In this document: piece by piece, positions 17,567-26,180 of the stretch
Numbering within the stretch: position 1 is the stretch's first letter
Layout of the letters: every line of letters starts with the position of its first letter
NCBI RefSeq assembly: GCF_002018365.1
Contig: NZ_MVKX01000003.1
Span: forward strand, 248,001 to 312,000
Reading direction: 5' to 3'
Length of the DNA: 64,000 nucleotides
Origin: Acinetobacter amyesii
GTDB lineage: Bacteria; Pseudomonadota; Gammaproteobacteria; Pseudomonadales; Moraxellaceae
Translations under genes and position numbers: made by a program
The notes under the pieces: generated by a model
What the model was told of the DNA's origin: nothing
The model's database searches: none
What the model saw: the letters and a program-made list of their open reading frames with translations, nothing else

Positions 17567-18112
17567 TCAGGTGCCTAATTGCAAGTGCAAATCACCACTT
17601 TGTAACACTAAAATGGACTCCCCTTGCTCATTTTCAAGCAGCTCACCCATCTCAACTAAATGAAAAAAAGCTGCACGTTGAATTAAGGCATTTATACCAA
17701 AACGAACATGCACATAAGGACGTAGTTCACCCTGATATTCGCGCATAAAAATCGGATGTTCCTGATCAACAATAATCAGGTCTTGGGTGGTTGTGGTGAA
17801 TTGAATATAGTGTTTAGCGTCAATCTCAACTTGATCCACCTGATTGACAAATAAAGGCTCATCTTCCACCTGTATTTCAATTTGTTCCACAGGGGTTTTT
17901 AAATAGAATTTCCCATCTTCTTTCCAAAGCACGGTTGAGAACAGATCTATGAGCGCTTGTCGCTTGATCAATTGACCATCGTGCCACCATTCTCCATTGG
18001 CTAAAACCTTCAAATCCATTGCACCACAATGCTTTGGATGCCATTGATCTAATGGGGGGATTGACCTTTTGTGACCGGACTGTCCATCTTTTAAGTATTG
18101 TGCAATGTTCAT
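17567..18112 (-). CDS. DUF1285 family protein
   Basis: This 181-residue protein matches DUF1285, a family of small cytoplasmic proteins without known reaction. Typical sequence runs IPPLDQWHPKHCGAMDLKV, then GEWWHDGQLIKRQALIDLFS, then FYLKTPVEQIEIQVEDEPLF. The frame is open upstream to a TTG at 18223. The ATG at 18112 is preferred because it gives a family-like N-terminus (MNIAQYLKDG). It lies about 50 bases before murI on the same strand and may share its transcript. Confidence 0.78.
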   Translation of the reverse strand: MNIAQYLKDGQSGHKRSIPPLDQWHPKHCGAMDLKVLANGEWWHDGQLIKRQALIDLFSTVLWKEDGKFYLKTPVEQIEIQVEDEPLFVNQVDQVEIDAKHYIQFTTTTQDLIIVDQEHPIFMREYQGELRPYVHVRFGINALIQRAAFFHLVEMGELLENEQGESILVLQSGDLHLQLGT

Positions 18113-18223
18113 TAAATTTCTATCATCCCTATTAATGAATTTTTTCGTCGGGTTTTCGTTCAATTGCTGCTTCATCCGCCTAATAAATACCTTAGTGACG
18201 GAAAAATAATATGATTCAGCCAA

Positions 18224-18252
18224 TTGGCTAGAACTCGGTTTAAAACTATACT
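18224..18252 (+). promoter_or_regulatory. Candidate sigma-70 promoter for ETF-QO
   Basis: TTGGCT (18224-18229) and TATACT (18247-18252) are separated by 17 bases. The predicted transcript would have a leader of about 110 bases before the start codon at 18370. Confidence 0.6.
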
Positions 18253-18369
18253 AGCCCACAATATCAAAGACACGATAGAAAAATTGTGTCTGGGCATTAA
18301 GAACACTCATGGCAGCACCATTTAAATGAATTGAATGGATGCCACCTTCCGAAATATGAGGAGTCCTAC

Positions 18370-20082
18370 ATGGAACACATCGAACGTGAATCGATGGAGT
18401 TTGACGTAGTTATCGTCGGTGCAGGTCCTGCCGGCCTATCTGCTGCGATTAAAATTCGTCAACTTGCAATTGAAAATAACCTAAACGATCTGTCCGTTTG
18501 TGTCGTGGAAAAGGGCTCCGAAGTAGGTGCGCATATTCTATCGGGTGCTGTGCTTGAACCTCGCGCGATGAATGAATTGTTCCCAGACTGGAAAGAACAA
18601 GGCGCGCCTTTAAATGTGCCTGTGACTGAAGATAAAACCTTCTTCTTATTGTCTGATGAAAAATCACAAGAAGCACCGCATTGGATGGTGCCAAAAACCA
18701 TGCATAACGATGGCAACTATGTTATTTCGTTAGGTAATGTGGTTCGTTGGTTAGGTACCAAAGCTGAAGAATTAGAAGTGTCTATTTTCCCAGGCTTTGC
18801 TGCGTCTGAAATCCTTTACCATGAAGATGGTACTGTGAAAGGTATTCAGACTGGTGACATGGGCATTGGTAAAGATGGCGAACCAACGCATAACTTCACC
18901 CCTGGCTATGAACTTCATGCAAAATACACATTATTTGCTGAAGGTTGCCGTGGTCACTTGGGTAAACGTCTGATTGCTCAGTTCAACTTAGATAAAGATG
19001 CTGATCCGCAACATTACGGTATTGGTATTAAAGAACTTTGGGAAATCGATCCTGCTAAGCACAAGCCAGGTTTGGTGATGCACGGTGCAGGTTGGCCTTT
19101 AAGTGAAACAGGTTCTTCAGGCGGTTGGTGGTTATACCACGCTGAAAACAACCAAGTGACGTTGGGTATGATCGTTGACTTGTCATACACAAATCCACAC
19201 ATGTATCCATTTATGGAAATGCAACGTTGGAAAACACATCCACTGATCAAGCAATATCTTGAGGGTGGTAAACGTATTTCTTATGGCGCACGTGCGGTTG
19301 TAAAAGGTGGTTTCAACTCACTACCTAAATTCACTTTCCCTGGTGGTAGCTTAATTGGTGATGACGCAGGTTTCCTAAACTTTGCAAAAATCAAAGGCTC
19401 TCATACAGCAATGAAATCAGGCATGCTTTGTGGTGAAGCTGTATTTGAAGCGATTGCTGCGGGTGTGGAAAAAGGTGGTGACCTTGCCATTGCACGTGTG
19501 ACTGAAGGTGAAGACTTCTTCGCTAAAGAGTTAACCGCGTACACAGACAAGTTCAACAACAGCTGGTTGAAAGAAGAGTTATATAACTCTCGTAACTTCG
19601 GCCCTGCTATGCATAAGTTTGGTCAATGGATGGGTGGTGCGTTCAACTTTGTTGATCAAAACATTTTTAAAGTGCCATTCACACTGCATGACTTACAGCC
19701 AGACTTCAGTGCTTTAAAAACGGTTGATGCTGCGAACTTCAAACCGAATTATCCAAAACCAGATGGTAAAATTACATTTGACCGTTTGTCTTCAGTATTC
19801 GTATCGAATACCGTTCACGAAGAGAACCAACCTGCTCACTTGAAACTGACAGATGCGTCTATTCCTGTAAATGTAAACTTACCAAAATGGGATGAGCCTG
19901 CTCAGCGCTATTGCCCTGCTGGTGTTTATGAAATTATGGAAGAGAATGACGGTTCTAAGCGTTTCCAAATTAACGCGGCCAACTGTGTACACTGTAAAAC
20001 GTGTGACATCAAAGATCCGTCTCAAAACATTACTTGGGTAACACCTGAGGGTGGCGGTGGTCCTAATTACCCGAACATGTAA
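18370..20082 (+). CDS. Electron transfer flavoprotein-ubiquinone oxidoreductase
   Basis: This 570-residue membrane-associated flavoprotein passes electrons from reduced ETF to ubiquinone, linking fatty-acid and amino-acid oxidation to the respiratory chain. The FAD motif VIVGAGPAGLSAAIK is near residue 16. The C-terminal 4Fe-4S site is visible: CPAGVYEI, then NCVHCKTCDIKDPSQNI, with the family ending GGGGPNYPNM. The ATG at 18370 has GAGGAG upstream; the frame runs on to a TTG at 18331 that lacks a start site. The stop codon region is duplicated in tandem. Confidence 0.97.
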   Translation: MEHIERESMEFDVVIVGAGPAGLSAAIKIRQLAIENNLNDLSVCVVEKGSEVGAHILSGAVLEPRAMNELFPDWKEQGAPLNVPVTEDKTFFLLSDEKSQEAPHWMVPKTMHNDGNYVISLGNVVRWLGTKAEELEVSIFPGFAASEILYHEDGTVKGIQTGDMGIGKDGEPTHNFTPGYELHAKYTLFAEGCRGHLGKRLIAQFNLDKDADPQHYGIGIKELWEIDPAKHKPGLVMHGAGWPLSETGSSGGWWLYHAENNQVTLGMIVDLSYTNPHMYPFMEMQRWKTHPLIKQYLEGGKRISYGARAVVKGGFNSLPKFTFPGGSLIGDDAGFLNFAKIKGSHTAMKSGMLCGEAVFEAIAAGVEKGGDLAIARVTEGEDFFAKELTAYTDKFNNSWLKEELYNSRNFGPAMHKFGQWMGGAFNFVDQNIFKVPFTLHDLQPDFSALKTVDAANFKPNYPKPDGKITFDRLSSVFVSNTVHEENQPAHLKLTDASIPVNVNLPKWDEPAQRYCPAGVYEIMEENDGSKRFQINAANCVHCKTCDIKDPSQNITWVTPEGGGGPNYPNM

Positions 20083-20102
20083 TTAGTACCCGAACATGTA
20101 AT
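20068..20102 (+). repeat. Tandem 16-base duplication spanning the ETF-QO stop codon
   Basis: TACCCGAACATGTAAT occurs at 20068-20083 and again at 20087-20102, a period of 19 bases. The first copy encodes the last residues and the TAA stop. The second is an untranslated copy. Confidence 0.9.
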
Positions 20103-20116
20103 CTCTTTTGAGATAA

Positions 20117-20148
20117 AAATAAACCCGCTTAGTGCGGGTTTATTTTTT
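20117..20148. terminator. Intrinsic terminator after ETF-QO
   Basis: Stem AATAAACCCGC paired with GCGGGTTTATT, loop TTAGT, then T run. The A-rich 5' side makes it usable for the minus-strand VgrG island as well. Confidence 0.85.
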
Positions 20149-20323
20149 AATATACGATCACATTCTTTAAAAAATATTATTACAAAAAACCTAATCCCTA
20201 TAAAAAATGAATTTCATAAATAGTTTATTTTAAAGAATTATCAATGTGTTATTTTATAGCCACTAGATTTAGATATTTTATAAATAATTAAAAGAAATAA
20301 TCTCACTAAGCCTAAATACAAAT

Positions 20324-20719
20324 TTAAATTTCATCTATGTAGTAATATATTCTTTTAGATTCTTCAATTTTATAATAATTAATTTTAATTTCTCTAGACT
20401 TTTCCATATTACAAAGCTTACTTACAACTTCATCTCCTCCACCGTACATTGTAATTTCCTTATTTTCAATCAGAAAATTAAACGATGTAGTCTCTTGATG
20501 ATTTCGATGATTTTTTTCCAACTTATATTTTAAGGTCAGATCTTTTATCTTAGAAAAATCAGTACTATTAAATGGAAAAACTCCCCTATTACAACCCCCT
20601 AAAAAAATCGATTGTTTATTTTTCTCGTATAAATATGCTATTTTTTCTTCTTCAGCATATACAGGCGAGCTAATGAGCACTATAAATAACAATCTAAAAA
20701 CACTAACAAAATTCATCAT
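20324..20719 (-). CDS. Secreted AT-rich orphan protein, candidate immunity protein
   Basis: This 131-residue protein has a signal peptide (LLFIVLISSPVYA, cleaved before EEEK near residue 23), so it acts in the periplasm or envelope. The mature part has two cysteines (GGCNRGVF and KLCNMEK) that may form a disulfide, and a Lys/Tyr-rich C-terminus. No family is recognised. The gene is much more AT-rich than its surroundings and lies second behind the vgrG effector gene on the same strand, a typical place for immunity or immunity-like genes. The role is inferred only from position and export signal. Confidence 0.6.
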   Translation of the reverse strand: MMNFVSVFRLLFIVLISSPVYAEEEKIAYLYEKNKQSIFLGGCNRGVFPFNSTDFSKIKDLTLKYKLEKNHRNHQETTSFNFLIENKEITMYGGGDEVVSKLCNMEKSREIKINYYKIEESKRIYYYIDEI

Positions 20720-20938
20720 AGCTCAATTTATTGATTAAAAATAAAAGACATAATTTTTCTAAAATCAAACCAACTAAATAAAATTAAAAAATCAATATCA
20801 ACAAAAACCATTGCAAGAAAGTTTAAATAATTAAACTATCAGAATAAAATTCCGCCTACAAAATTATTACTTCAAACATTAAAAATACAATTCCCTTGCA
20901 CAAAAAAATGTGAAAAAACCAAATATACGACATGCAAT
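20720..20938. other. AT-rich spacer in the VgrG island
   Basis: About 220 bases of very AT-rich sequence between the two small secreted-protein genes. It contains a short inverted repeat (AGTTTAA/TTAAACT, 20819-20836). No ORF or clear promoter is seen. Confidence 0.5.
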
Positions 20939-21865
20939 TCATTTAGAATAAATAAATTCATTCAAACTAGTTAAATAATGAAAATCACCTGCAATAATAC
21001 TTGGCGATAGCACTCTAAGATCCATAACAACATAATATTTTAGCTCTGCATCATCTATACTTTTTTGATATTCTTCTAGCTTATCCATTTCATTTTTATC
21101 TAACTTGAAATGAATATTTTTTTTCATTTTCCCAGGTAATATTAGATTGTTTAATAAATCCTCATTTTTCTCTATCAAATTATATTTATTCAAATTAAAT
21201 TTAAAAGATGCATTCAAACCATCCCTAATCACTAAATTTGATATTATTTTACTTCTTCTATTTTCATTACTCACCTCCCAATCATTAACCCCAGTGATTA
21301 ATATATCTTGCCTAGATAAATTCTCAAATATCAATTCTAAAACATAATCAGATTCACTTTTTTTTATTTTAGTAACAATATTAAATCCAATTTCCATTTT
21401 ACTGTCACTGGAATTAATAAAATTTATTTTTTTTTCATTAAACCATTTTAAAACTTCCTGCCCATTACTGTCTTTTGAATTAAAAAGTATTGAAGAAACA
21501 GTATTCTCACCTGAAATTTCAAAAAATCTAAAATTTAGCTTCTTATCTTTGCTACTTTTGACATCATATTTTTTATTAAGCAAGAAAATTTTTTTTCCAT
21601 ATTTATCATAATCTTCAGCCTCTTTTTCGGTTAAGCTTTTAACAATCAAACCGACTCCGTTTATTTTATTATTTTTACTACCAATTCTATCTACTGTAGA
21701 ATTTTTCAAATAAAATTCTTTACCATTATTAGCCCAAAATTTTTCTATAAGAGGATTACCCCAATAATTTGGATATGTACTCGTGTAAAACTCTTCATTA
21801 TTTTTCGCCATTGATACAGTACTCATAAATAAAATTGAAACCATTATAAATTTAAGATTTAACAT
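20939..21865 (-). CDS. Secreted protein overlapping vgrG, candidate immunity protein
   Basis: This 308-residue protein starts at the ATG at 21865, inside the last codons of vgrG, so the two genes overlap by 14 bases in different frames. A signal peptide (FIMVSILFMSTVSMA) is cleaved before KNNEE near residue 20. The mature protein is Lys/Asn-rich, mixed alpha/beta, without cysteines or known motifs. The translational overlap with the effector-type VgrG, and the export signal, fit an immunity protein guarding the periplasm against a metallopeptidase effector. The frame is open to 21925, but that longer start would lie before the signal peptide. Function is inferred. Confidence 0.65.
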   Translation of the reverse strand: MLNLKFIMVSILFMSTVSMAKNNEEFYTSTYPNYWGNPLIEKFWANNGKEFYLKNSTVDRIGSKNNKINGVGLIVKSLTEKEAEDYDKYGKKIFLLNKKYDVKSSKDKKLNFRFFEISGENTVSSILFNSKDSNGQEVLKWFNEKKINFINSSDSKMEIGFNIVTKIKKSESDYVLELIFENLSRQDILITGVNDWEVSNENRRSKIISNLVIRDGLNASFKFNLNKYNLIEKNEDLLNNLILPGKMKKNIHFKLDKNEMDKLEEYQKSIDDAELKYYVVMDLRVLSPSIIAGDFHYLTSLNEFIYSK

Positions 21866-24800
21866 CCCAATTAATCCCTGTTTCTTTTTCAAACCAATCT
21901 CGAATTTGATGCAGATAATATTCATGCATTTGTGGATTTTTAATTAAAGTCCCTTCACCCATTAAATTATTTTTTGAATTTCTTTTCCAAAAATCTGCAG
22001 GCTCTGTAATCTTAAGATCTATTTGATATGGTGGATTACTTGTAGCTAAAGTATACCTTTGATTTACTGCTCCCCCATAAGCAAAATACTCATCTGGCCA
22101 ATTAAATAAATGACCAGACTCATGCGCATGTATATTATTCGACATCCAACTTGGCTCAAATTTCCAACATCCGAAGTCATATTGTTGAAAATCAGTTAAT
22201 GAAGTTGAGTTTTCAATAAATTCATAAATTTGATAGTAATCAGTTACCTGTTTTTTCGATGCTTTGTATTCTGCTGTAGCATTTATAGACCAATTACTTG
22301 AATCCGCACGAGTACTTAATTTGTATATATTAACTTCATGACCATCTTGTGCTTCTACAACTTCTAACCAAACTGGAACTTTACACGTACATTTTGATTG
22401 AGCACAGTTTTTCGGATATAAATAAAAATTATTTTTATTTAAAATTTTCTCAATTTCAGATTTAGCTTTATTAAAGTCAAACCAATCTTTATATGGAATT
22501 TCTATATCCTCAAAAGAAAACATGGAATTTTGCAAATCTAAGCTAGAATCATATGGTAATTCTACTTCTATACCACTTTTATTAGTAACTATCTGGTTAT
22601 TATTATCAACTAAGACACGCTTTTTTCCTTTAAAAGATATCTTTGTTGTTACTGTTAAGAGGTTTTTAAGTGGATCAAACTTAATATCAAATGGTTGGCT
22701 TATCTCTGAATAATCATAAAATTTGACTTTATACCTCTTTGAATTTTCATAATAGTCAACATAACCATCTTCTAAAGTTTCATTTTTTTCTATACCTATT
22801 GATATTAAATTTCCGTTTTGATCCGTATCTACAATTTTCCCAGAAAGAGCTTCTGGTAGATAATCAACTATACTAATTGGTTGTAATAAAGATGAACAAC
22901 TATTTCCATGTAATGCTGAATCATTCAACGCCTTGGATGACTCAGCATTAGATATATATTCGGTATTTGAATTTGATTGTTTTAACCTTATAGGACATTC
23001 GCTCACTGAATTTTCTTTGATTTTCAGTGCAGGTAAATTTACATTCAAATTGGGAATCTTGTTCCCCCCCACAAACTTATGCTGCCCCGCCTTCACCTCA
23101 AACTTTCCAGCCGTAGTAGGCAATACACCCGCACTACTAATTTCAATCTGGCTACCACCCGCAACTAAAACAATTTTTTTGCTCGCTTTGATTTCAACTT
23201 TATCTTCCGTGGAAATAATTTGAATACCCTTTCGTGCAATCAAATCAGCCCCATCTCCTTGGGCTTGGATTTCAACTTTGCCTTTGCCAGCAAACAGCCT
23301 TGCACCTTCCTGAGCTGCAAATAGACTGATCTTGCTTTGTGCATGGGCAATTAAGGATTTTTGACTGCTGATATTGATGCTATCGCCTGCACTTTGGCTG
23401 ATCTGCCCATCTGCTGAAAGATGAATATCTTCCTGACTACTCACAACAATTGAGTTTGGTGCAGATAAAATCATTAAGGCTTGTTTAAAAGCGTCGGCTT
23501 TTTCTTTACTGCCTTTTTCGATTTGGCCAAGGAAGTTTTTCAGGTTATCTAAGACTTCAAGTGGGTCAGTTTGTTGATTTTTCGCCACTTCACTTAAGGC
23601 TTTACTGCTGTTTAAATTGGCTTCGATTTGTTCTTTCGCCGCTTGTGCGTCGAGGTGCATTGCCGCTGCTTGTTGTTGTGGGTGTGTGCTGACAAGAAGC
23701 CCTTGTCCTGCACGTACTGCGCCCCATTGGTCGGTTCTCAGTTCAAAACCTTCACCTCGCCCTGCACTTTCTGCGGTTTCTTTGGGATGACTGAGGTTCC
23801 CTAGGTTGAGCTGGGTGGCACCATGGGTACTTTGTAATTGTGTTGAGATTTGCCCTGTGCTGTCATCAAAGCGCAGTTGTCCAAAGCCTTCCCCTTGGAC
23901 TTCCTTACTTTTTATTCCAGCTAGTTTTTTGGTGTTTGGCAGTTTGCCTTTACCATCAAATTGGGTCGGACTGCGCTGTGCCTCATGTATACGCCCCACC
24001 ACAAATGGTCGGTCGATGTTGCCGTCAAAGAAATCGATGACCACGATTTCATTAATGCGTGGCAAGAAGCGTGCGCCATAACCTTCACCTGCCCATGGAG
24101 TCAGTACATCTACCCATGCAGAGTCCGTATCATTGTCATTACTGCCCGCACCGCCATCATGGCTGTGGTCATCTCCACGGGTAAATAAGAAGCGGACTTT
24201 GATACGCCCCCATTCATCGACATGTATTTCTTCACCGCTTGGCCCAACGACTTTAGCACGTTGCGGATGGGTGCTTGGACGGTGTTCGAGTGGGTTATAT
24301 TCAGGAACAGTCGAAATATTGCGGCGTTGTAATGTGAGCTGATTGGCCTGACGCTCGGCCTGTTCATGGATGGGTTTAATATTCCACTGGCTTTGTTCAA
24401 TCAGTTGATTGACTTGTTCGGTGAGGTCTTTGGGTAAGTTATTTTGGTTATAGAATTTCTTTTCTGTAATTAAAAATTCTTTGTCTGCACCACTGTGTTG
24501 ATCAATTTCAGGGTGTTCATTCAGTTCAAACCAATAACCCACTTGGGTATCACGCACGGTCGATTGCGCATTGAATTTTTTAGATTGCAGCTCGTGATAG
24601 CGCGTTAGGTTTTGATTCAGTTTTTCAATTTGGCTATTGGATGAAGCGGTAGCTTGGTCTTCGCCTTTTAAGTCTTGCATCCATGCAGGGCTGACATGCC
24701 ATGCTTGCTCTAGACTTAAGCTGGCATTGTCTTGGCTTTGGCTATGCTGATGTTTACTTTGAACTGAGCCTGCGCCTTCTTCTTGGCTGAGTCCATCGGC

Positions 24801-25589
24801 TTGCCAGCGCTGTACATGGACCGCAGTCGGCTGAATGCTACGTTCACCGATCAAGCTGGTGATGCTGTCTTGTTTTTCAGTGGCGCTAGAGCGATGAAAG
24901 CGGATACTACGACGGCTGAGCGCTTGATATTGGCTATTGTCATCAATCAGGCGGAGTTTTTGTTTTTCAATTGGCGCTGAAGAATGCGGCACTTTCAGCT
25001 GCGCTTCATCGATGAGCCAGTTGATACCCTCACTGCGCCAAAGTCGGGTTAAAAAGTCATAATCGCTTTCATTCGATTGCATGATGAAAGGTCGGACGTC
25101 ATAGTGTTGGCCTAAACCGCTTAGATCTAGCGTTAGACTGGCAGCAAAGAGCGGACTTTTGCTTTGCCATTCTTTAAAGAGAGTTTCACTGACATCGCGA
25201 ACAGATTTGTTCATAAACACACGGCTGTTGCGGCGTTTATGCCATAGCGACGTTGCATCTTCTAAAGTGAGTTTATACAGCGTGAGTGAACCGTCACTCT
25301 GGCCTTGGGTGGCTTCGGTAATAATACCCGTAGTACGGAAGAGTTCACCCTGATCTGTCACTTGATCAACGGCAACTTGTGCGCCAATAAATTGTTTTAG
25401 TGGAATAAGTGCATTAGTAGATAGGCAAATCAAAGTCGCTTGCACGCCTTGGTTTAAGACATGCTCCCCATCAATACGTTGAATAAAAAGCTCTTCATTC
25501 AACGCAGGGTTGGAAAATTGCACATGAATGGCACGTTTTTGGGCGGATAAGCCTAATTTTTCAAGTATAAGAGCAATCGAATTTAACAT
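21852..25589 (-). CDS. vgrG: VgrG spike protein with C-terminal metallopeptidase-like effector domain
   Basis: This 1245-residue protein (numbered from the ATG at 25589; the frame is open to 25649) is a type VI secretion tip protein. The gp27/gp5-like core starts with the family pattern AIHVQFSNPALNEELFIQRI. The OB-fold region has VDEWGRIKVRF, WVDVLTPWAGEGYGARFLPR and VVGRIHEA. A DUF2345-like beta-helix follows (KVEIQAQGDGADLIARKGIQ), ending near residue 865. The last 380 residues are an AT-rich extension with HESGH at 1156-1160, Asp1166 and Glu1167 in WPDEY, and LMGEG with Met1210. These fit a metzincin-like zinc site with a Met-turn. A Cys cluster (CAQSKCTCKVP) lies upstream of it. The zinc peptidase activity is inferred. 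Confidence 0.88.
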   Translation of the reverse strand: MLNSIALILEKLGLSAQKRAIHVQFSNPALNEELFIQRIDGEHVLNQGVQATLICLSTNALIPLKQFIGAQVAVDQVTDQGELFRTTGIITEATQGQSDGSLTLYKLTLEDATSLWHKRRNSRVFMNKSVRDVSETLFKEWQSKSPLFAASLTLDLSGLGQHYDVRPFIMQSNESDYDFLTRLWRSEGINWLIDEAQLKVPHSSAPIEKQKLRLIDDNSQYQALSRRSIRFHRSSATEKQDSITSLIGERSIQPTAVHVQRWQADGLSQEEGAGSVQSKHQHSQSQDNASLSLEQAWHVSPAWMQDLKGEDQATASSNSQIEKLNQNLTRYHELQSKKFNAQSTVRDTQVGYWFELNEHPEIDQHSGADKEFLITEKKFYNQNNLPKDLTEQVNQLIEQSQWNIKPIHEQAERQANQLTLQRRNISTVPEYNPLEHRPSTHPQRAKVVGPSGEEIHVDEWGRIKVRFLFTRGDDHSHDGGAGSNDNDTDSAWVDVLTPWAGEGYGARFLPRINEIVVIDFFDGNIDRPFVVGRIHEAQRSPTQFDGKGKLPNTKKLAGIKSKEVQGEGFGQLRFDDSTGQISTQLQSTHGATQLNLGNLSHPKETAESAGRGEGFELRTDQWGAVRAGQGLLVSTHPQQQAAAMHLDAQAAKEQIEANLNSSKALSEVAKNQQTDPLEVLDNLKNFLGQIEKGSKEKADAFKQALMILSAPNSIVVSSQEDIHLSADGQISQSAGDSINISSQKSLIAHAQSKISLFAAQEGARLFAGKGKVEIQAQGDGADLIARKGIQIISTEDKVEIKASKKIVLVAGGSQIEISSAGVLPTTAGKFEVKAGQHKFVGGNKIPNLNVNLPALKIKENSVSECPIRLKQSNSNTEYISNAESSKALNDSALHGNSCSSLLQPISIVDYLPEALSGKIVDTDQNGNLISIGIEKNETLEDGYVDYYENSKRYKVKFYDYSEISQPFDIKFDPLKNLLTVTTKISFKGKKRVLVDNNNQIVTNKSGIEVELPYDSSLDLQNSMFSFEDIEIPYKDWFDFNKAKSEIEKILNKNNFYLYPKNCAQSKCTCKVPVWLEVVEAQDGHEVNIYKLSTRADSSNWSINATAEYKASKKQVTDYYQIYEFIENSTSLTDFQQYDFGCWKFEPSWMSNNIHAHESGHLFNWPDEYFAYGGAVNQRYTLATSNPPYQIDLKITEPADFWKRNSKNNLMGEGTLIKNPQMHEYYLHQIRDWFEKETGINWDVKS

Positions 25590-25722
25590 TTTAAAAGTCT
25601 GTTTTTTAAACTTTGTATAATTATGCTGCGAATGATATAGGCTAGCCATCAGACTTGACCAGCCTATTTTATTAATAAAAATGTAACATCTTAATAATTA
25701 TTATTTTTTACAATCTCTTAAA

Positions 25723-25980
25723 TTAACCTTTCTGAACCAAATAATGGAATTCTTTATTTCCATTTTCATCAAGACGTTCTTCTTGAAGCAAAAGCTCATG
25801 ACCTAAATGCATACAAAATTTCGGAATATCCCAAGAAGTCGAATTATCTGTTGCAAAAACCTCAACAATATCGCCCGATTTTGATTTACGAATGGCTTGA
25901 TGCAACATCATCACAGGCTCAGGGCAACGTAAGCCACGGGTGTTTAATTGAATTGATGGGGGCACAGAAGGCTCAGACAT
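25723..25980 (-). CDS. tusA: Sulfur carrier protein TusA-like
   Basis: This 85-residue protein is a TusA/SirA-type sulfur-transfer protein. The conserved RGLRCPEPVMMLHQAIR has the acceptor Cys in CPEP. TusA carries persulfide sulfur for tRNA wobble-uridine 2-thiolation and other pathways in the cytoplasm. Size and the later TDNSTSWDIPKFCMHLGHEL are family-typical. It lies just upstream of vgrG on the same strand, but the two differ in function and base composition. Confidence 0.92.
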   Translation of the reverse strand: MSEPSVPPSIQLNTRGLRCPEPVMMLHQAIRKSKSGDIVEVFATDNSTSWDIPKFCMHLGHELLLQEERLDENGNKEFHYLVQKG

Positions 25981-26109
25981 TAGAAAACTCAGTATTAAAA
26001 TCTAGGGCTATTTTAGCATAATCCTGACGACCGAATGTTAGCTTGAAAAATGCAAACGATAGCGTCTTAAAATGACTTGATCGCTCATCATCTAGATCAA
26101 CATTAACAA

Positions 26110-26137
26110 TAGACAACTGTATTTTCTACGGTATGAT
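26110..26137 (+). promoter_or_regulatory. Candidate sigma-70 promoter for corC-lnt
   Basis: TAGACA (26110-26115) and TATGAT (26132-26137) are separated by 16 bases, 44 bases before the corC start. Confidence 0.55.
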
Positions 26138-26180
26138 AAAATCATCATTTATTAGATATTAAGAGTCTTTAGGAAAGATC

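Noticed and set aside
18331..18369. Longer ETF-QO start at a TTG
   Set aside because: The ATG at 18370 has GAGGAG upstream and gives a family-like N-terminus.
20150..25720. Prophage or insertion sequence as the source of the AT-rich island
   Set aside because: No integrase, transposase, phage structural gene or flanking direct repeats are visible; the VgrG effector swap explains the composition better.
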